DNA of 12,425 nucleotides from an uncultured Solobacterium sp. (GTDB taxonomy: Bacteria > Bacillota_I > Bacilli_A > Erysipelotrichales > Erysipelotrichaceae), in contig USIC01000006.1 in assembly GCA_900554555.1 (NCBI GenBank), positions 1-12,425 on the forward strand. Reading direction: 5' to 3'. Under the pieces are notes generated by a model. It made no database searches, had not been told where the DNA came from, and was given only the letters and a program-made list of their open reading frames with translations. The position numbers were made by a program, and so were the translations under genes. Below, one piece after another: positions 7,910 through 12,425 of the stretch (positions are counted from its first letter, which is position 1; every line of letters starts with the position of its first letter).

Positions 7910-8100
7910 AATTTTTTCATCCTTTCATTTTGCTATATTGTACATCAATTTATCTTGCTTGGATATTTCATATTTGTAACTTCTCATAGCATTTTCATTG
8001 TTTTTTTAAGCAGAAATTATTAAAATTGATGACAAATGACAATTATAAGGCGTGGACATACACGGCTTTTTGCATTTTTAGATTTAGAGGAGGATCGACT
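7910..8100. promoter_or_regulatory. Divergent promoter region between tldD and the activase gene
   Basis: For the plus strand, TTGTTT (7998-8003), 17 bp and TAAAAT (8021-8026) is the best promoter I see, giving a leader of about 68 nt. For the minus strand, TACAAT (7943-7938) is a weak -10 candidate with a poor -35. Near each lies one arm of an inverted repeat: TTGTACATCAATTT (7938-7951) and AAATTGATGACAA (8023-8035), with nine bases perfectly complementary and a one-base shift before the outer TTGT. ATGACAA is tandemly repeated at 8029-8042. The arms may be sites for a shared regulator; this is inference. Confidence 0.4.
8047..8071 (+). promoter_or_regulatory. Terminator-like hairpin in the activase leader
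   Basis: AAGGCGTG (8047-8054) and CACGGCTT (8061-8068) can pair across a 6-nt loop with one G-G mismatch, followed by a run of five T. It lies between the predicted start of transcription and the ribosome site. It could act as a weak attenuator, or be accidental because of the mismatch. Confidence 0.3.
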
Positions 8101-11022
8101 ATGCGTATTGGTATGGATATCGGATCAACAACCATCAAGTGCGTTGTACTGGATGAGAATGATCAAATCATCTATTCCGCATATGAAAGACATTACAGTC
8201 ACATTCTTGAAAAGACACGTGAACTGTTAACGTCTTTAAATGATACATATTTAAAAGGTAAGAAAGCATACTTTGCGATTTCCGGTTCTGCTGGAATGGG
8301 CTTAGCTGATAGTTGTGGTGTTAGTTTCGTACAGGAAGTATTTGCGGACCGCGTTGCGGCGAACCGTCTAAACCCTGGCACTGACTGTATCATCGAACTT
8401 GGTGGCGAAGATGCCAAAATCTTATTCTTAACAAATGGTACCGAAGTTCGTATGAATGGTTCTTGTGCTGGTGGTACTGGAGCCTTTATTGACCAGATGG
8501 CTACCCTTCTAAAGATGAGCGCTGATGAGATGGATAAGGCTGCTCAACAAGCAACACGTAAGTATACGATTGCAGCTCGTTGTGGTGTATTCGCAAAGAG
8601 TGATGTTCAACCATTAATCAACCAAGGTGCTTTAGCAAGTGATATTGCGGCTTCTATTTACCAAGCGGTTGTTAACCAAACGATTGCAGGCCTTGCCCAA
8701 GGGCGTCCAATCTCTGGAAAGATTTTATACTTAGGTGGACCACTCACATTCTCTAAATGTTTACGTGATAGTTTCAACGAAACATTAAAGGTTGAAGGCA
8801 TCTGTCCAGAAAACAGTCTTCTATACGTTGCCTTAGGTGCCGCATATTATGCAGATAAGGAAGTTGTCTTTGACGATGTTGTTAAAGGCTTAGCTAACTA
8901 TGGTAAAACTGCGACATACGCAAGCTTACCACCACTCTTCAACAATGTTGAAGAGTATAACGAATTCAAGAAGCGTCATGCAAAGGCTAGCGTTCCACGC
9001 GTAGACTTTGACGAAAATACTGGACCCGTTCATATTGGTATCGACTCTGGTTCGACTACCATCAAGGTTGCGGTTATCGATGATAACGCAAACCTACTTT
9101 ATACAGACTACCAATCCAATAGTGGTAACCCACTACCTATCGTCATTGATGTTTTAAAGGGTCTATATGAAGCTCATCCAAACCTAAAGATTCAATCTGT
9201 AACAACAACTGGTTATGGCGAAGCCCTAATGACACATGCACTACATACTGACTTTGGTCTTGTAGAAACAGTTGCTCACTTTACAGCTGCGAAACACTTT
9301 ATGCCAGATGTAGACTTCATCATCGATATCGGTGGTCAGGATATGAAGTGCTTTAAGATTGAAAATGGTGCAATCTCTGACATCTTCTTAAATGAAGCTT
9401 GTTCATCTGGTTGCGGATCATTCTTACAAACATTCTCTGAAGCTCTTGGCTATAGTGTAAAGAACTTTGCACAAGAAGCTCTCTTTGCCAAGCACCCAGT
9501 TGACCTTGGTAGCCGTTGTACCGTATTTATGAATTCTAGCGTTAAACAAGCGCAGAAAGATGGCGCAGGCTTTGACTGTATCTCTGCTGGCCTATCCATT
9601 TCTGTCGTTAAAAATGCATTATATAAAGTTATTCGTACTTCCAGCCCTGAGCAACTTGGTAAGAAGATCGTTGTACAAGGTGGTACATTCTATAACGAAG
9701 CTGTCTTACGTGCATTTGAAAAAGAGATGGGTGTAGATGTCGTACGTCCTGATATTGCTGGTTTAATGGGTGCTTATGGTGCCGCATTACACGGTAAAGA
9801 ACATAGTAAACCAGGTACAACTTCTTCTATCCTTACACTAGAAGAGCTCAATAACTTCACACAGAAAGTTCAAAACGTTCAATGTGGACTTTGCGGTAAC
9901 CACTGTCAGATGACTGTTAGTGTCTTCCAAGATGGCAAACGCTTTATCACTGGTAATCGTTGTGACCGTCCAATTACAGGTAAGTCCAATGATGATACGC
10001 TTAACTTATATGCATACAAGCAACAACAACTCAGCCAATTAATGAAAAATCCAGGCACTGGTACACGTGGCAAGATTGGTATTCCGATGGTTCTTAACAT
10101 GTATGAACTATTACCATTCTGGCATGCCTTCTTTACAAACCTAGGTTTCCAAGTAATTGTGAGTCCATTTAGTAACCGTAAGTTATACCAAGCAGGTCAA
10201 GGCTCTATCCCTAGTGATACCGTATGTTTCCCTGCAAAATTAACACACGGTCACATCATGGCATTACTCAAGAAAGATGTCGATGCCATCTTCTATCCAT
10301 GTATGAGTTATAACGTCGATGAAGGCTTAGGTGATAATCACTATAACTGCCCTGTCGTTGCCTACTATCCTGAAGTTCTAGCAGGTAATATTCGTGAGTT
10401 AGAAGATACAAAGTTTATCTATGAGTATCTCAACCTCGAACAGCGTAAAGACTTTGTTCGCTTAATGCCAAAGATTATGCAGAAGTACTACCCTGATTTA
10501 AAGACATCAGATATTCATAACGCGATTGAAGTAGCGTATACTGCATACCGCAAACACATGGAAGATACCCGCAAAGAAGCAGAGCGTATGATGACAGAAG
10601 CCCGCAACGAAGGAAAACGTATTATCGTTCTTGCTGGTCGTCCATACCATGTCGACCCAGAAGTGAACCACGGTATTGATAAGTTAATTGTTCAACATGG
10701 CGCTTGTGTTATTACAGAAGATAGTATCTCTAACTTAGTTCAAAAGTTCGATACTTCTGTCTTAAACCAATGGTCCTACCATAGCCGTCTTTACGGCGCA
10801 GCGAAATACTGTGTTAATCACGCAGATATGGACTTAGTCCAACTTGTATCCTTCGGATGTGGTCTTGACGCCGTAACATCCGATGAAACAAAGGAAATTT
10901 TACAAGAAGGAAATAAACTCTATACACAGCTAAAGATTGATGAAATCACCAACCTCGGTGCCATCAATATCCGTATTCGTTCATTATTCGCCGCTCTAGA
11001 CGAAAGAAAGGAACAAGCCTAA
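8101..11022 (+). CDS. Tandem acyl-CoA dehydratase activase (BcrA/BadF/HgdC-type) with DUF2229 region
   Basis: This is a 973-residue cytoplasmic protein. The first ATPase domain (about 1-270) starts MRIGMDIGSTT and holds C122 (NGSCAGGTGAF) and C161 (ARCGVFAKSDVQ). The second (about 311-580) has DSGSTT from 315, C434 (NEACSSGCGSF) and C473 (SRCTVFMNSSV). In HgdC-type activases two such cysteines per subunit hold one [4Fe-4S] cluster between two subunits, and ATP hydrolysis drives an electron to a dehydratase. Next come C595-x2-C598-x3-C602-x18-C621, a likely metal or Fe-S site, and a DUF2229/HgdB-like region (about 655-960) with IPSDTVCFPAK and SFGCGLDA (C920). ATG at 8101 is chosen because AGGAGG sits 7 nt before it; the in-frame extension upstream has no ribosome site. 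The stop overlaps the next gene as TAATG. Substrate and exact reaction are unknown: the homologues I recall are annotated only as activase-related. Confidence 0.9.
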   Translation: MRIGMDIGSTTIKCVVLDENDQIIYSAYERHYSHILEKTRELLTSLNDTYLKGKKAYFAISGSAGMGLADSCGVSFVQEVFADRVAANRLNPGTDCIIELGGEDAKILFLTNGTEVRMNGSCAGGTGAFIDQMATLLKMSADEMDKAAQQATRKYTIAARCGVFAKSDVQPLINQGALASDIAASIYQAVVNQTIAGLAQGRPISGKILYLGGPLTFSKCLRDSFNETLKVEGICPENSLLYVALGAAYYADKEVVFDDVVKGLANYGKTATYASLPPLFNNVEEYNEFKKRHAKASVPRVDFDENTGPVHIGIDSGSTTIKVAVIDDNANLLYTDYQSNSGNPLPIVIDVLKGLYEAHPNLKIQSVTTTGYGEALMTHALHTDFGLVETVAHFTAAKHFMPDVDFIIDIGGQDMKCFKIENGAISDIFLNEACSSGCGSFLQTFSEALGYSVKNFAQEALFAKHPVDLGSRCTVFMNSSVKQAQKDGAGFDCISAGLSISVVKNALYKVIRTSSPEQLGKKIVVQGGTFYNEAVLRAFEKEMGVDVVRPDIAGLMGAYGAALHGKEHSKPGTTSSILTLEELNNFTQKVQNVQCGLCGNHCQMTVSVFQDGKRFITGNRCDRPITGKSNDDTLNLYAYKQQQLSQLMKNPGTGTRGKIGIPMVLNMYELLPFWHAFFTNLGFQVIVSPFSNRKLYQAGQGSIPSDTVCFPAKLTHGHIMALLKKDVDAIFYPCMSYNVDEGLGDNHYNCPVVAYYPEVLAGNIRELEDTKFIYEYLNLEQRKDFVRLMPKIMQKYYPDLKTSDIHNAIEVAYTAYRKHMEDTRKEAERMMTEARNEGKRIIVLAGRPYHVDPEVNHGIDKLIVQHGACVITEDSISNLVQKFDTSVLNQWSYHSRLYGAAKYCVNHADMDLVQLVSFGCGLDAVTSDETKEILQEGNKLYTQLKIDEITNLGAINIRIRSLFAALDERKEQA

Positions 11023-12290
11023 TGGAATACATGACACCTAACTTTACGAAAGACATGTTAAAAACACATACGATTTTAGCGCCTAACATGGCTCCAATGC
11101 AGTTTGCGGCAATCAAGGCCGCCATGGAAAGTGAAGGCTATCGTATTGTCATGCTAGAAAACTCTGGTGCACAAGTTGCACAACTTGGTTTGAAGTATGT
11201 ACACAATGATACATGTTATCCTGCATTATTAATTATTGGTCAGTTCTTAGATGCTTTAAACAGCGGTAAGTATGACCTACAGCATACAGCCCTATTGATT
11301 TCACAATCAGGTGGAGGCTGTCGTGCTTCTAACTACATTAAGTTATTACGTAAGGCACTTGTAAAAGCAGGCTATGATTATATCCCTGTCGCATCACTCA
11401 ATGCGTCAGGTCTTGAAAAAGGATCTTCGATGCCAATGACTTTACGTCTTCTGCTAAAGGTTCTAGCCGCTGCAGAATACGGTGACTTAATCGCCGCATT
11501 ACACAACCAAGTAAAACCATATGAGATTAATAAGGGAGATGCGGCTGCTTATGTTGCCAAATGGACAGCACAAGTACAAGATTGGTTAAACCACAATAAG
11601 AACTACACCATCTTCTCTATGAAGCGTCGCTTCAAAGATATCGCAAATGACTTTGCTAAAATTCCAGTGAATCGTACACCGAAGGTAAAAGTTGGTGTTG
11701 TAGGAGAAATCTACGTGAAGTTCTCCCCTATGGGAAACAATGACTTAGTCTCCTTCCTAGAATCACAAGATTGTGAAGTCAATATGCCAGGTCTTATGGG
11801 ATATATTGAATACTGTGTTGCTAACGCAACATTAGACGTACAAATCTATGGTGGTCCATTTGTAAAGCGTAAAGTAGCTGATCTTCTACTAGCATTCTTA
11901 GATAACATTGGCATTGCCATGTCAAAAGCCATGGAAAGCGCAGGCTTCCACGGTCCTATGTCCTTTAAGGAATTAATGAAGAAGCCGGAGGGTATCCTCT
12001 CTCTTGGAGTTAAGATGGGTGAAGGTTGGTTATTAACATCTGAAATGATTGAGTTAATTGAAACAGGATATGAAAATATTGTCTGTGCACAGCCATTTGG
12101 TTGTTTACCAAACCACATCGCTGGTAAAGGTGTAGTCAATCGTATCCGTGCGAAGTATCCAAATGCAAATATCACAGCTGTTGACTATGACCCTAGTGCT
12201 ACGAAAGTTAACCAAGAAAACCGTATCAAGTTAATGTTATCGGTTGCGAAAGAACGTCTCAATCAGAAAAACAATTCAAACGAAGTATAG
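11022..12290 (+). CDS. C-terminal half of the activase/2-hydroxyacyl-CoA dehydratase-like protein, as a separate gene
   Basis: This 422-residue protein resembles the C-terminal part of the large (about 1,400-residue) activase-related proteins. Conserved blocks: HNDTCYPALLIIGQF with C65, SGGGCRASNYIKLLRKAL with C100, GVVGEIYVKFSP (about 227-238), GEGWLLTSEMIELIETGYENIVCAQPFGCLPNHIAGKG with C355-x5-C361, and DYDPSATKVNQENRIKLML near the end. The cysteines suggest an Fe-S cluster as in HgdB-type dehydratase subunits or double-cubane cluster proteins, but no ligand is proven. Its ATG overlaps the stop of the upstream gene (TAATG), with AGGAA 8 nt before it inside that gene. An alternative ATG lies three codons further. 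The arrangement suggests equal amounts of the two halves, which probably assemble into one complex. Lone use as a dehydratase on an amino-acid-derived 2-hydroxyacyl-CoA is possible but unsupported by neighbours. Confidence 0.88.
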   Translation: MEYMTPNFTKDMLKTHTILAPNMAPMQFAAIKAAMESEGYRIVMLENSGAQVAQLGLKYVHNDTCYPALLIIGQFLDALNSGKYDLQHTALLISQSGGGCRASNYIKLLRKALVKAGYDYIPVASLNASGLEKGSSMPMTLRLLLKVLAAAEYGDLIAALHNQVKPYEINKGDAAAYVAKWTAQVQDWLNHNKNYTIFSMKRRFKDIANDFAKIPVNRTPKVKVGVVGEIYVKFSPMGNNDLVSFLESQDCEVNMPGLMGYIEYCVANATLDVQIYGGPFVKRKVADLLLAFLDNIGIAMSKAMESAGFHGPMSFKELMKKPEGILSLGVKMGEGWLLTSEMIELIETGYENIVCAQPFGCLPNHIAGKGVVNRIRAKYPNANITAVDYDPSATKVNQENRIKLMLSVAKERLNQKNNSNEV

Positions 12291-12324
12291 AAAATGGGAT
12301 TGACCAATACGGTCAATCCCTTTT
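12291..12324. terminator. Bidirectional terminator between convergent genes
   Basis: GGGATTGACC (12296-12305) and GGTCAATCCC (12311-12320) form a perfect 10-bp stem with a 5-nt loop. TTTT follows on the plus strand, and AAAA precedes it, giving a T run on the minus strand. It directly follows the stop of the dehydratase-like gene and lies just past the end of the minus-strand gene entering from the right, so it can serve both. Confidence 0.88.
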
Positions 12325-12328
12325 ACAT

Positions 12329-12425
12329 CTATCTATTACACTTTGCTAGTAAAGCTTTTACTCGTTGTACATTCGCAGAGTCATCCTGGTGCCATTCTTC
12401 TTTTAACAATTCTAATTCACGTTTG
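12329..12425 (-). CDS. Partial hypothetical protein, C-terminal 31 residues
   Basis: An open minus-strand frame runs from the right edge (first full codon at 12424) to a TAG at 12331-12329 and encodes 31 residues, beginning KRELELLKEEWHQDD and ending in KALLAKCNR. The stretch is charged and likely helical. I do not recognise the family. A terminator-like hairpin placed 5 nt after the stop, with a T run in the right direction, supports a real gene end. The short length leaves room for chance. Confidence 0.55.
   Translation of the reverse strand, partial: KRELELLKEEWHQDDSANVQRVKALLAKCNR

Noticed and set aside
8026..8100. A 25-codon in-frame extension upstream of the activase start
   Set aside because: No ribosome site precedes it, it overlaps the likely -10 region, and AGGAGG with the family N-terminus (MRIGMDIGSTT) points to ATG 8101.
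10980..11030. Programmed -1 frameshift joining the two activase genes
   Set aside because: The second frame is open for at least 13 codons upstream, but no X_XXY_YYZ slippery heptamer is seen in the first frame, and the second gene has its own ATG and ribosome site.
11846..12175. Minus-strand ORF of 109 codons opposite the dehydratase-like gene
   Set aside because: It is antisense to a conserved coding region and looks like a shadow frame.

Overview
The window looks like a chromosomal segment of a low-GC, anaerobic Gram-positive bacterium (Firmicutes/Bacillota). The family content would fit the Erysipelotrichia, but that placement is inference. The evidence is strong AGGAGG-type ribosome sites, short U-tract hairpin terminators, and oxygen-sensitive enzyme families: an Fe-dependent alcohol dehydrogenase, a (R)-2-hydroxyacyl-CoA dehydratase-type activase, and a DUF438/hemerythrin-like PAS protein. 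I see no mobile element, CRISPR array, tRNA or rRNA.

Layout. Five transcription units are visible. (1) Minus strand, 3369 to 102: an M32 carboxypeptidase, xanthine phosphoribosyltransferase (xpt) and an Fe-type alcohol dehydrogenase form a tight operon ending in a hairpin at 50-85. The first two genes overlap by ATGA. (2) Minus strand, 5060-3537: a single DUF438-hemerythrin-PAS-DUF1858-like protein. It has its own promoter, a perfect 8-4-8 palindrome at the predicted transcription start, and a terminator. (3) Minus strand, 7909-5196: tldD and tldE/pmbA, overlapping as TAATG, with a strong terminator. (4) Plus strand, 8101-12290, divergent from tldD: two genes overlapping as TAATG. Together (973 + 422 residues) they cover what I recall as single proteins of about 1,400 residues: two BcrA/BadF/HgdC-type ATPase domains, a cysteine cluster, a DUF2229 region and HgdB-like parts. 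They end in a bidirectional hairpin at 12291-12324. (5) A minus-strand gene enters from the right edge, and only its last 31 codons are present.

How they work together. The units look mostly like independent housekeeping or anaerobic-metabolism functions: peptide trimming, purine salvage, alcohol/aldehyde redox, redox sensing, and TldD/E proteolysis. The most interesting unit is the two-gene activase/dehydratase-like system. It would be an ATP-driven Fe-S electron donor and its partner, with unknown substrate. Its tandem activase domains keep the paired cysteines at identical spacing, so one chain may form the cluster-bridged 'dimer' by itself. No gene in the window is convincingly novel. The most useful leads are this system, the operator-like palindrome before the DUF438 gene, and matched inverted sites in the tldD/activase divergent promoter region.
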